A stretch of DNA of 64,000 nucleotides from Argyresthia goedartella (Eukaryota; Arthropoda; Insecta; Lepidoptera; Argyresthiidae): contig OX463818.1 in the NCBI GenBank assembly GCA_949825045.1, positions 33,992,906 through 34,056,905 of the forward strand, written 5' to 3'. The notes below the pieces were generated by a model, which ran no database searches, was not told the origin of the DNA, and saw only the letters and a program-made list of their open reading frames with translations. Below are positions 22,312-34,421 of the stretch, piece after piece; within the stretch, counting starts at the first letter, position 1, and every line of letters begins with the position of its first letter. The position numbers and the translations under genes were made by a program.

Positions 22312-23489
22312 GATTTTACTGAGGGGAAAGGAATCATTCTGAAGAATTTCTGAGCAATTTTACAATTTGAGGCGAACTTATGATATTTGCTATTCTAGTT
22401 TATCGATAAACTTTACACTTACTTGATTTTGCAAAAAATTCAATGGAAAACCAGTTGACATCTTGGAAAGTTTTATTTTCACCAAATCAGCAGGTTTAGA
22501 GGTTTTTGTGTATGTGTTGGTAGTTTATTGGAGATTTGTGTGATTCGGCTCTAGCAGAGACATGATAGTTTGACAGTTGAAATTGTTACTTTCAACTTCC
22601 CCGACCATGAATCTTCGTATGCATTTGGCGCAGCCATTTCCCTTATAAGAGCCTTCTTTTAGAGTGCGACTGGCTGGTGCTACTTTCAGCAAGTTGGACA
22701 CTGGTATGCATTCACGCCTGTGGACCTCAGTGAGACATTTCGCCGAGCGTTGGCACAGTGAGATAGATTTTAATCGTGACCTTTGTTCATCAGTTGGGAG
22801 AACGCAGACTGCCGGCTGTACATAATTGTTTGTCCGAGGAACGTGTAGACCACAAGGACCACCGTGAGATGAGCTCCAGCGTGCCCTTTAAGGTAAATTC
22901 CTGAATTACTTGTGTAAAGTGATCCGCCCCGTACGTCGCGTATTCGCTATCTTGGGCCCCGCATTCCTGAGCGCGAGATTTGTGATATGATGATGCCGTG
23001 TACGATCCTTACTGATTCCTTTCATATTAACTTTGTGACACACCGGGTGTCCAGTGCTTATGCGAGATAATTGACAGTGTTTTGCGGTGACTTGCTTTAT
23101 GATGTAGCATTTCCCTTTGTTATGGCCTAGTTAGTCTTGGCAACTTATGTCTGGAACCCATGCCTTCCCTCCGGTCAGTAGTTTGTAGGAAGATTAGCTG
23201 TACTTGAAGTGTATGTGTTTTGTAATGTGCAGTAACTGAGATAGGAATTGTAATTGTGCATATAATTGAACGTTCGTCATTGTTGTTTTTCTCCGAATTC
23301 CAGAGGAATAACATCACGGGTGAGCCGTACTACCCCGCCGAGTACATTTTAACATAGGCAAGACGTCCCCACGTCACCTTGACCTTTTCGGAGAAACTGT
23401 CCCTTTGGGATCAACTTTGCTTTTTGGAGCAACCTTGCGATTTCGTTGACCACGCGAAATAAAATTAGTTCTAAGCCCTATATGATCTT
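22312..23489. other. No recognisable gene
   Basis: Only short frames without domain signals. Confidence 0.5.
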
Positions 23490-24930
23490 CTTATTTTTTA
23501 TCGTTCCCTCAATGCTGAGGATCGTGACCGCATGCTCTCCTCCATTGCTGACAGTTCTGAGTAGTATGGTTCGCGTTGTGTAGAGTACCCCCTGTCGCCT
23601 CTCTAATCTGGTCGGACCATCTAGTTGGAGTACGTCTTCTGGCGCGTTTGCCTTCCACTTGACCCATTATGATGAGCTTCTCCAGTTGGTGCCTAGGTGA
23701 TTGCATAATGTGACCGAAGAATGTTAGGGTTCTTTCCCGGAAAATTGTCAAGAGCCGTTTTGTGATCTTCAGTTCACTCAGAATGGACAAATTAGTTTTC
23801 ATGGCGGTCCACGGAATTTTAAAAAGTCTTCTCCAGCACCACATTTAGAATGCGTCAATTTTGCTGCGTCCCCGGCTCTTCAGGCACCAGGTTTCTGCAC
23901 CGTAAATAAAGATCGAGAATACAAGGGTCCGAACAAGTCAAACCTTCGTTATACGGCGAATACTCCTGTTCTTCCAGATCCTCTCCAGGTTGGTCACCGT
24001 GCTTTCGGCCATTCCAATACGTCGGCTAAGCTCTCTAAAACAGCTGCCATTGCTACTCAGCATCGACCCCAGATACACAAACTCATCTTTGTTGACCTTC
24101 TCATATCCAGCGAGGGCACTTGACGGCTGGGAGTACTTGTCCTCGGTCCACCAACATTATCTTGGTCTTTGACTGGTTAATGTATTAACATCTAACACGT
24201 CTTCTGATGTCTTAACACCTAGTCTAAAACTTTCATCCTTCATTCACAGGAGTAGTTCCGCCATTTCTTCTTCACTGGACGCAAATACTGTCGTGTCATC
24301 TGCATATCGTAGGTTCGTAAGCTTTTCACCGCCAACTGTTACTCCGCCGCTCCACTCCTCCAGCGCTCTCCTCATTATATATTCTCAGTACAGGTTGAAT
24401 AGTTTGGATGACATTATACAGCCTTGTCGTACACCTCCCTCATTTCTGAAGGCTTGAGACTTGGCGTCTTCCAACTTTAAAAAACTGGTTCCCTCGAGGT
24501 ATACATTCTGAATCAGGAATGTTAGATGTGGAGCTACGCCCATTTCGATCAAGATGTCAAACACAGTGCTCCATTGAACGCAGTCGAAGGCTTTGGCGTA
24601 GTCAATGAAACAAACAAAGAACCAAGGACTTATTAAACTTACGGAATTTTTAAATGAGTAGGGGGACGTTTAATATTTGCTGTCTGGTCCCCTTTCCGGA
24701 AACGAATCCTACTTGTTCACATGGAATTTGATTGCCAATAGTGCAACCCAGGCGTGTGCTCAAAATGTGCAGCATGACTTTACTTGCGTGTGACATCAGG
24801 GAGATGGTTGGATAGTGGTCACATCTCCTCGTAGAACCCTTTTTATGAAGTGGGATTACTGCCGACTGTGTCCAATCCTCTGGCCATGCACCCGTTTTCC
24901 ATACCTTCTGTGATTCCCTAGATGATAAGG
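23490..24930 (-). pseudogene. RTE-type LINE reverse transcriptase remnant
   Basis: Minus-strand reading in several frames gives, in order, the RT blocks AVIPLHKKGSTRR (about 24840), FIDYAKAFDCVQW (about 24590), RYADDT (about 24300) and the C-terminal FFGHIMQSPRHQLEKLI ... WSDQIREAT region, which remains open at 23509-23844 (111 codons). Many stops and shifts. The endonuclease and 5' part are missing. Confidence 0.8.
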
Positions 24931-26019
24931 CTCGTTAATTGTAAGGCCGGCCACCAAGGAAATGACCCCATTAATCTTTTTTTAATAAACCGCTCTGACC
25001 ACCTTGTTGTCACTTTTATTTCCGCATAGGGACTTCTCAATGAATAAAAAGCAGATTACACAATGTTCTTTGCGACCATATGTTTCTAGTGAAAAATTGT
25101 TCATATCAATGGCTATTATCATTCCCCATAATATGGTCAGATAACTAAATGTCACCTGTAAAGATATGTCATTGTAGCCGTAAAGTTTCATTTATGTGTC
25201 TGGGGTGTTTTACATATTAAATGTATAGTTATTATTTGTAAAAACCTAGGGTAAAAAGCGTAGGTTGCTGCATGCCTTTTTCCTATCTCATAATGGCTTG
25301 AGCGCGCATAAAATTCGAATATAAGCTGATTGAAATTTGATTCAGTGGTAACTAATATTATAGGCAAAGAATATGATAACGTCGTTTCCGTTAAACAGTT
25401 CATTTATTCCCAACACGTACAACAAACCCCTCACAAACCAAATACACACTCATACCTTTTCTTAACCGCCGCCGCCTGCCAGTCGCGCGCCCGACCTCCA
25501 ACTATATATAGGTAGTCCTTACCGGAATTAGCAGAAAATTTTAATCAAGGTCTACATAGTCCCAACCGTAGTGTACAAGGTATGGTATGAACTGCTTTGC
25601 ATCGGTAAATACCTGCAAGCTAAACATTATCTCAACACCGCTCTTCAAACAGAAGAACTCTACATGATGTAACAGAAATAGTAGTTTATTTTATTTTTAT
25701 GTAGCCTGTAGTGTTTCCCACTGCTGGGCAACGGCCTTAGTGTAAGTCCTCTTGTCATGGATTTTGCACTTTGTGATTAAAGTGTGGAACTTTATAATTG
25801 GTTCTTTCGATAGAACTAAAAAATATTGATCCGGTTCCCCATCCCGCCGACCCTAAGGGGGGAAGGAGGAAGGGAAACGGCGGTTCTACCGCTCCTCAAG
25901 CAAAAAAATCTAGCTGGCCTAGTTTTAGGACTGGGCCATATATGGTATCGTTTTCTTATAAATTAAAGACGTAGAATTCATTTTTGACGAAAACATGCTA
26001 TATTTCTATACATTTCTTT
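24931..26019. other. Mostly unassigned
   Basis: A possible RTE 3' terminus lies at 25683-25790 (CCCACTGCTGGGCAACGGCC motif). A purine-rich run is at about 25854-25877. No supportable gene. Confidence 0.45.
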
Positions 26020-26650
26020 AACTCAGGGTCCTGGAAGAACGCGATCGTCACGATCCTTCACAAAAAGGGGGACAAATCCAAGTTGTGCAATTACCGCTCT
26101 ACCACAAGATACCTCTGGAGATTATGAATTTGCGATTTAATCAATTTAAAAACCACGTAAAAACGACTTTGTCTAAAAAAGGATGTTCCAATGTTCAAGA
26201 TTAACGGGACTGTATGTGGTTAATCTAACTCAACACAGAACTTGCTGTTAATAATTTTGTAATTATTTATTCCTGCGTATAATACAAAGGGCATCCTAGT
26301 GTAGGGCCAGAAGCAATGTATGTACCTGTATGTAAATTTTTATGTTTATGTTTAATTGCCGACAGATGGTAACCGACGGGAGACGGAATAAAAGGCATGT
26401 CACTACATACTCAGTTAATATCTATCCGCATATTTATGACGGCCGAACTGTTATTGCTGCAGTAAGTGAGGACCGGCTCATTTATTATTTATAATAATTA
26501 GTATTGTAATATTTGTATTAGTTAAACACAACACATTTTTAAAAGAGATCTAAAAATTAATCGCTGGTAGTTACTTCGCCCTCCTTCTCCTACATTGGTC
26601 CAATATAGAGAAGATGTAAAAAGTGACGTAAGCTAATTGTATGTAAATAT
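26020..26650 (+). mobile_element. Chimeric LINE fragment: RTE RT piece joined to LINE A 3' end
   Basis: 26020-26093 encodes an RTE-like RT block (GSWKNAIVTILHKKGDKSK). From about 26098 it switches to the LINE A C-terminus (KIPLEIMNL, LSKKG) and 3' UTR, which is itself split by about 200 bp of other sequence near 26280-26490 before the A tail resumes and ends in TTTGACTTTGACTTGA at about 26650. Confidence 0.7.
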
Positions 26651-26847
26651 CTACATTACTATAGAAATTTTGACTTTGACTTGACTCTGATGTCATCCAT
26701 ATTAAATCTCTTCTGTGACTTTTCGGTTGGGTTTACGGTCATTGTGATGAGATTAATGCTGGCTATTAGTACCGTATATTCGTTTAATGTTCTGTAGTAT
26801 ATATGTACTTGACTGTCAGAAGACAGATTTCGTTGACTCGTTCTCGT

Positions 26848-28557
26848 GTATATGTTGCAGGTATTTAATAAAATCGGGGACTTGGCCAAATCCTTGAGGG
26901 ATTTAATTTAAACATATCCCTAAACAAATCTAGGGATTTGATCAAATCCTGAAACAGTTTTAGAGAAATGACAAAAATAAAGTTTTCATGTAACTGATTG
27001 TCGAAAAAAAATACCAAATAAGCAACCAATACGGTTCTGTGAAACTACATGGGGTCGCCTCGCTCCGCTCTGCTTCGCTCGGCTCTAGGTAGTATATGAA
27101 GTTGTGACCTGACAAAATTAAATTAAAAAATTCCAAATGTCTTTATTACTGTAGGTATTTACAAATACTTAGCAATCGTCATTTTTTGCCACTTCTCTAC
27201 ATTGGACCATTATGGAAGAAGAAGGGCGTAGAAACTCCCACAGATTGATTTTTAGATCTCTTTTAAAAATTGATTATGCTTAACTAATACAAAATATATA
27301 TACTTTTGTCATTATCATAATTAATAAGCAGGAATAAATAATTACAAAATTATTAACAGCAAGGTATGTTTTGAGCCAGATTAACCCCATACAGTCCCAT
27401 CATTTAAGTAATCTTGAACATTGTAATATCCCTTTTTCGACAAAGTCGCTTTAACATGGTTTTTAAATTGCTCAAATGGCAATTTCAAGATCTCTAGAGG
27501 TATCTTGTTGTAGTAGAGAATGCATTGACCCTTGAAAGAATTGCTAACCTTCATGAGTCTGTGATTAGTTCTTAGGTTAACAGCATTACAGCTATAGCTA
27601 AGTTTAGGAAATTTTGTAAGGTTCTTGCGTACATACATTATATTTTATAAAATAAATTGTCTAGCTACAGTTAGTATGTCAATTTCTTTAAAAAGCTCTC
27701 TTAAGGAGTCTGTGCGTTTTAAATTATAAATTTCTCGAATAGCTCTTTTCTGTAAAATAAAAATAGTTTGATTGAATATCCGCTGCTTTCCCCCATAACA
27801 AGATACCATAGGACATGACACTATGAAAGTAACTAAAATATACTAGCCTAGATGTAGCCATATCCGTGTTTTGTCTGATGTTCCTAACAGCGTAAGCCGC
27901 AGAACTTAATTTACCAGCCAATTTTTCTATGTGGGGTCCTCACTGCAATTTGCTATCAATGGTTATTCCATGAAACTTCGTGACATTTACTAATTCTAAA
28001 GTATTGCTGTCCAACACTAAACTGGTCCCAACTTGCATTGAATTTGATACATTTTGTTTTACCAGCATTTATCAATAAATTGTTAACTGTGAAACAATTC
28101 AAGGTTAAAGATACTTCATTAACATCATCAGTGGAGTATCATCAGCAAACAACACTATTTTAGTCAATTTCTCCACTATAAAAGGCAGATCGTTAATATA
28201 TACCAGGAAATAAGAAGGGGCCTAATATGGAACCTTGTGGAACGCCAATTTTTACTCCCGGTCCATCAGATTTAAAGCCGTTGACTTCTCCCACACAACC
28301 TTACTTTAGTATTTGGAGAGAAAGTGTCTAATAGCAAACAATTTGGATCTAAATTCTAGAATAAACGAGACGCGATGGAGAAGAGGGTAGGACAAAAACA
28401 AGAACTGACATGTATTTTGAAATTTCGCTAAAAAAAGGGATTAGACCAATTCACTAGATTTAGTTCAGGGATTTACAATCCCTAGTTCTGTTTAAATCAG
28501 ATCCCTTAGGGATTTGGCTAAGTCCCTGATTTTATCATATGCCTGCGACATATGTTG
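26848..28557. mobile_element. DNA-transposon-like element with long inverted termini
   Basis: The left end (26848-26955) and the reverse complement of the right end (about 28450-28557) match over about 66 bp at roughly 80%, sharing GCAGG, ATAAAATC, GGGACTT, GCCAAATCC and AGGGAT. Several AGGGATTT/AAATCCCT sub-repeats lie just inside. No transposase. The interior is largely a LINE A fragment. No target duplication recognised. Confidence 0.6.
27128..28285 (-). mobile_element. LINE family A, 3' half
   Basis: The tail starts at 27128 (CCAAATGTCTTTATTAC). C-terminal coding is at 27381-27638 and more RT at about 27724-28260, broken by several shifts. Lies inside the inverted-terminus element. Confidence 0.8.
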
Positions 28558-28594
28558 ACAACATTCGCATCGCGACCAGGAAGGAAGAAAATAA

Positions 28595-29226
28595 GAAAAA
28601 ACCGGTCAGTGCGAGTAGGACACGGGCCCGCACATGAAGGGTTTCATACCTTTGTACACGGAAAAACGTAAAAGGACAGTCTTTTGTACGAGTACATATA
28701 CCTATTTAATTTTTAATAATAAAATATTAAATTCTAGGTAGGACTACATTCAAGGACGTTCATCGAAACATTGAAAAATATTTTTGTGTATGTAGTATGT
28801 AAGTATTAAACTATGTACTCAGGTCAACGAAACTCTTTGCTCATTAAAACCGGAAGTGGATAGATTGGATGGATGGATTGAGTGGAAAGTGAGCACAAAA
28901 CTCAATACCTGCAATTAAAAATCTTTTCCGATAAGATCGGGAGAGTCCATTTTTCACCGATATCAAAATAAAACAAAATGGCTGAGAAAATGGCCATACC
29001 AATAATTTCATCTATAGGTACTTTAATTCTTGAAAATCGGTATGTTTAATTATTTGTTGCTGATGCGGCAACAGAAATGCACATTCTGTGAAAATTTCAG
29101 CTCTCTACCTATTTCGGTTGATCCGTTAGAGCCCGGTGACGGACGGACGGACGGACAGACAGACGGACAGCGGAGGCTTAGTAATAGGGTCCCGTTTGGC
29201 ACCCTTCGGCTACGGAACCCTAAAAA
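28595..29226 (+). repeat. Dispersed GACGGACG-type repeat, copy 1
   Basis: Begins AAAACCGGTCAGTGCGAG and ends GGAACCCTAAAAA, with a GACGGACG tract at 29139-29165. The same ends in opposite orientation bound 55636-56240, and a partial copy is at 59161-59306. Non-coding. Class not established. Confidence 0.7.
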
Positions 29227-30242
29227 GGCTCTTGATGAATTATTATCCGTGCTTACGGTCACTGACATGTGACGTACATTCATTTGAGTCGAGTTATTTA
29301 AATGTGGCCTTGGTTGTCAGAAGTCTAGCGAAGGCTTCGCTGGGCTCGCTTATCTTAAAGTAGAGATGTCTTGTCTTCACCTAAGCTACCGCACTGTTCG
29401 CCCTGGTATTTCGTTTGTAATTCAAGTTTAAACCAGTTTTCTTTTTAATGGTTTTAACTGTTAGTTTATCAACTAACGCGTCATATAGTAAGCAGTACGC
29501 ATTAGTTTACTATCTGTCGACAAAAAACTAAACTTTATCAACTAATGTTTTTAACAATCTTATGATGACATATAGACAACATGGAGAAATATATATGTCA
29601 CCGTAGGATAGTCAAAAACGTTAGTTGATAAACTAACGCGTTAGTGAATTATTAATTATGTTTGGTGAATTTTTTTGCAACTTTAAAATAAGACCACATT
29701 TATCAGTCACATCCTGAACCGTCACCGACGATATTTGATTACAAGCTCCACAGTCCTTTCAAGTGCGCACATATAGCCTTCGAGACTGTTTGTGCTGTAA
29801 ATGGATTCTGGGTACTGTCGCGATTTCCACCAGCTACCCTTATTTTATACCGTGCGACAAAGGGAACACGTTCTTAATGCAAAAGGGGTAACCTTGACTG
29901 TACGAATTGGTTAATACAGTAAGTATAAGTTGATGTTGTGGACACTAATGTGCCTATGCCACCCAATGTGGGGAAAGGAAGACATATCTAGTTAAAGATA
30001 AGTTCACGATTTTTTTTTTACTCTATCAGCTATTCTGTTTCTTAGTGTCTAACAAAGACAAAGACAGAGAGAAATATGAGGAACAGCAGAGGTCTTGGAA
30101 CTGTGGGCGTCGAGAATATAAGCTATTAGTAAGCACCTAATGACAATCTTTTTACAATCTATTATAACTGTTACTTGTCTCTGATAGCTTTATGCTACTT
30201 TACATTAAATACGGTTACAGCCGTGGTATGTTTCCGTGTTTT
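29227..30242. other. No recognisable gene
   Basis: Contains the motif GTTAGTTTATCAACTAACG at 29460-29478 and its complement at 29619-29637. Confidence 0.45.
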
Positions 30243-30455
30243 AGATAAGACGTTAAGCTGTAGGTCCCGGCTACTAACGCAACTCGGTGGTATAGTCGAA
30301 AAGCTATACAGATGTCCTAATAGGCCATCATTCGGATTGGCCACTAGCTAGACTCCAGTCCATCAACCCGCACTGAGCCAGCGTGGTGGAGTATGGCTCA
30401 ATCTTACTCGTATCCGTAAAGGCACGTGCCCTTTGGTGGGGACATTAATGGGCTA
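30243..30455 (+). repeat. Dispersed repeat shared with 20.3 kb
   Basis: Second copy of the CACTGAGCCAGCGTGGTG repeat. Better preserved at its 5' side than the 20.3-kb copy. Confidence 0.5.
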
Positions 30456-31224
30456 CGTAATTATTATTTATATATAAGTTTATTTTCTCCCTTTTTGAGG
30501 GGTTAATTTAACCTTCGGCTCGGGCCGAGGCCAAGCGTCGCAGTATTATTATTATTATTGTTATTATGTGGTTACATCGCGGCACAATGGATTTATTCTC
30601 AATTCCGAAAAACTATTTAACTGGTGCGTCGGATACTAATTGTTTTCTGGACCTATCTGTGGGACATCGTGAGATAACCTTCATATGTCGCTGCGTCGAA
30701 GAGCTAGCCCCCTGTCTCGGAAGTTTTGTATAACTGGCTAAACAAGGGTGCGACAGCACCTCTCCTACCCCGTTTGCTGAAAAGGCGTGATGCTTTGTTT
30801 GTTTTGATAGTTTGAAATGCTGATATGATCAGTGCTTCTCTCGGTACCCCTTATTTTAAATACTTCCATAAGTAAATCTAACACCTGAAATACAACTATC
30901 GGACTAAGTTTCTGGGGAAATCTAGTGTTTGTGAACGAGACGGTGACTGTACACGTATGTAGTGTATTCGTATTCAAAGTTTACATCAGTAAAAGCTCGA
31001 GGTTCTCGAAGATGTCGTTGGGGAACTTCATCACTGTGAGCTATACTCAGTACGATTCTTAGTTAACGTCTAAGCACATAGGCTATCGCTGTCACCGCCA
31101 ATGACACGTGTTTATATCTTCTTTATCTAATCGGCAGATATTGGCAAACAAAATGTAAATACACAATATTCAGTCAAAGCTGCCACATCGATCTATCGAT
31201 GATGATAGCCAATGATGCTCGAAA
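30456..31224. other. No recognisable gene
   Basis: Nothing supportable. A short ATT-type run lies near 30545. Confidence 0.45.
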
Positions 31225-32515
31225 TGCGTTTGAAACTTATTCCTGGTGGTGGTGGAGAAATTGACTTTCATAGTGTTGTGTTGTTTGCCGATGATAGTTC
31301 ACAGGTCTTTAAAATTTAAAGATAATAAGAAGATTTTGATGTTGTTATTGAGTTTCAGCCTTGAATTGGTTCACAGGTATAATAAAAGCTGGTAAAACCA
31401 AGTTTATCAAATTCTCACTTGAAAATGTCAGGCAAGTGGAGACCAGTTTAATAATAGATAGCAACACGTTCGAATCAATAAAGAAGAATAAGTTCTGGTT
31501 GGTATCAGTGGTTATCCATTGATACCAAATTGCAGTGGGGACCCTACATTGACAAGCTAGCTGTTAAGAACATCAGTGGGTGAAGTGTGAGTTTTCAATC
31601 AAATAGACATTACTATCGCGTTGCCGTAAAACACCAGTTTTGTATAGCAAAGTCACGTGACCAATGAGTCGCAAGCTCGTTAGTCACGTGAATTTTCTGT
31701 ACAAATTTGTGTTTTACGACAACGCGATAATAAAGTCAATTTTATTAAAAACTCACACTTCGTCCAGAGATAACAGACGTCAGGCACGGATACAGCTAAG
31801 CTGGTATATTTTATTTACTTTCATACTACATGACATGTCCTGTGGTATCTTGTTGTGGGGGAATGCAGTGGATATTCAAACAATTAATATACTGCTCGAG
31901 ACATTTATAATTCCAAATACACAGACTCCCTAAAATAACTTTTTAAAAGAGATTGACGTACTAACTGTAGCTAGTCAATGTATTATCGAAAATTTCATGT
32001 ATGTACGCACTTCCCAAAGTCAGCGATAGCTGTAATGTTTTTCTAATAAAAAATATCACAGTCTACTTGCGCCCAGGTTTGGGCTCCTTGAAGTTAGCAA
32101 TTATTTCAAGGGTCAGAGCAACCTCTACCATAACAAGATACCTCTGGAGATGTTGAAATTATCTTTAGAGCAATTTTAAAAACCACGTAAAAACGTCTTT
32201 GGCTAAAAAGGGATAATACAAAGTTCAATATTACCTAAATGACGGGACTTATGAGGTTAATCTAACTCAACATAGAACTCGCTGTTAATAATTTTGTAAT
32301 AATTTATTCCTACTTATTATTTTGAATAATGAATATTGTAATATTTGTATTAGTTCCACAGAACCAATTTTTCAAAGAGATCTAAATAGAAATCTGTGGG
32401 AGTTCCTTCGCCCTGCTTCTCCTACATTAGAGTAGAGGCAAAAAAATACGTTTGCTATATATATGTAAATATCTAAAGTAATAGAGAAATTTTGAATTGA
32501 CTTGACTTGACTAGT
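31225..32515 (+). mobile_element. Degenerate LINE family A fragment
   Basis: Aligns in order with LINE A RT, from the region before its FADD box to the 3' tail (ending TTTTGAATTGACTTGACTTGA near 32510). Heavily mutated, with no long frame. Interrupted by the palindromic element at 31577-31766. Confidence 0.75.
31577..31766. mobile_element. 190-bp near-palindromic MITE
   Basis: The two halves are inverted copies centred near 31672: GAAGTGTGAGTTTT / AAAACTCACACTTC at the tips, then ATCGCGTTG / CAACGCGAT, GTAAAACAC / GTGTTTTAC and TCACGTGA in both arms. Sits inside LINE A sequence, so it inserted after it. Confidence 0.75.
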
Positions 32516-33077
32516 ACGATAGAGGTCCTTACTCAGCGATTCTGGGTATAACCGCTGCCCAATATGAGCTCACAATGGCGATCCCTTTCTCCGTTGAACA
32601 TCCCCGCGTTGTTTTGCGTCAATCAGGAAATAAAATAAGGGCCCTAATGAAGCCGCTGTTAGAACTCTAGTTGGAAACTTTAAAAACGGTGTGCATATCG
32701 ACATTGCCGCTGCGTTGTGGCCGCTGCGGTGTTGTTTTACATCTGCAAGACTGATTTATATTCCCCGCGGCACAGTTTTGATACTTTCGCTTCAGTTTCT
32801 GGGCAAAGGTTGAGTAGCTGGTGCAGAAGTGAAAGGGCAGTCTGGCGGAAACTACGTGGTTCTATCTTCATCATCATCATCTGATTTACGGTTAGTGAAA
32901 TTAGGAAACCTACAGGGGGCCTCCCATTGTTGAGTGGTTATACGAGTTTATAAGCCTCTTCACTACGTTGGACGTAGAGAGTTAAAATCTTTACAGAATA
33001 TTCATGTTTGTTGCCAGAATATGCAACAAATAATAAACAATTTTTTCCCGGCTGCGCCAGAAGGAGGATTGTGTTTG

Positions 33078-33105
<28 letters not shown>
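32516..33105. other. No gene; TA microsatellite at the right end
   Basis: An alternating TA run at about 33079-33105 is the target of maT copy 2. No coding signal. Confidence 0.5.
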
Positions 33106-33110
<5 letters not shown>

Positions 33111-34421
33111 TCAGGTCATAAGTTCTGTCACACGATAAAAACTTTTGAATTTAGAACGCTGGCCACAAAAAAGTTTATTGAATTCGAATTTCGAATTTTT
33201 CATGAAAATAAAAATGAGTACTTTTTAGATTTTACCTCATTTTTAAATATGGAGTGGACACTTAAAGAAGACCGTGTCGCAGTTATTGCGTTGCATCGTT
33301 GCGGTTACGCGCCAATTCAGATTTTCGACTTACTGAAAAATTTGAATAAGTAGCATAACCAAAAGATTCGTTTATCGTACCATAAAACGATACAATGAAG
33401 ACTCTAGTGTAGATGACAGGTCAAGAAGTGGTCGCCCTCGCTCTGTTAGGACTCCAGCAGTGATAAAAGCTGTGAAGGAACGAATTCAAAGAAATCCCAT
33501 ACGTAAGCAGAAACTGTTGGCCCTTCAGATGGGGTTAAGCAGGACCACGGTGAAAAGGGTGTTAAATGAAGACTTAGGGCTTAGGGCATATCGAAGAAAA
33601 ACAGGACATCGTTTGGACGCTCGTTTAATGGACCTGAGACTGAAGAGATGCCGCGCTTTGTTGAAGCGGTACGCGGGAAAAAAGCATCGGGAAATTCTTT
33701 TTTCGGATGAAAAAATTTTCACCGTGGAAGAGAGCTACAACAAACAAAATGATAAGGTGTACGCACACAGCAGTGAAGAAGCGAGCAACCGAATTCCGCG
33801 TGTCCAACGAGGTCATTTTCCATCCTCGCTCATGGTTTGGTTGGGAGTCTCTTATTGGGGCTTAACTGAGGTACATTTTTGTGAGAAAGGCGTAAAAACG
33901 AATGCAGTTGTGTATCAAAATACAGTCCTCAAGAACCTTGTGGAACCTGTTTCTCATACCATGTTTAATAACAGGCACTGGGTATTCCAACAAGATTCTG
34001 CGCCAGCTCATAGAGCGAAAAGCACACAAGACTGGCTGGCGGCGCGTGAAATCGACTTCATCCGGCACGAAGACTAGCCCTCCTCCAGTCCAGATTTGAG
34101 TCCGTTAGATTACAAGATATGGCAACACTTGGAGGAAAAGGCCTGCTCAAAGCCTCATCCTGATTTGGAGTCACTCAAGGCATCCTTGATTAAGGCAGCC
34201 GCCGATATTGACATGGACCTCGTTCGTGCTGCGATAGACGACTGGCCGCGCAGAATAAAGGCCTGTATTCAAAATCGCGGGGGTCATTTTGAATAAACTT
34301 TATTACTATAAGAATTTATGTTTTATTAAGTTAATTTTGCTATATAAATGTTTACATAAATAATAAACATGTCTAAATTATTTCATATTGCACATGTGAC
34401 AGAACTTATGACCTGACTATG
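33106..34421 (+). mobile_element. maT-type (DD37D) transposon, copy 2
   Basis: 1316 bp with the same 27-bp inverted repeats as copy 1, flanked on both sides by TA (33104-33105 and 34422-34423). Nearly identical to copy 1 over its length. Confidence 0.95.
33249..34296 (+). pseudogene. maT transposase, frameshifted and with nonsense codon
   Basis: The ATG at 33249 opens the same N-terminus as copy 1, but 7 extra bases near 33345-33352 cause a stop at 33353. The frame resumes (33460-34077) and is stopped again by TAG at 34075-34077, where copy 1 has TGG. It remains open again at 34096-34296. The catalytic Asp lost in copy 1 is present here (GAT at 33994-33996), as is the complete GRPR linker motif (about 33429-33440). 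Confidence 0.92.
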
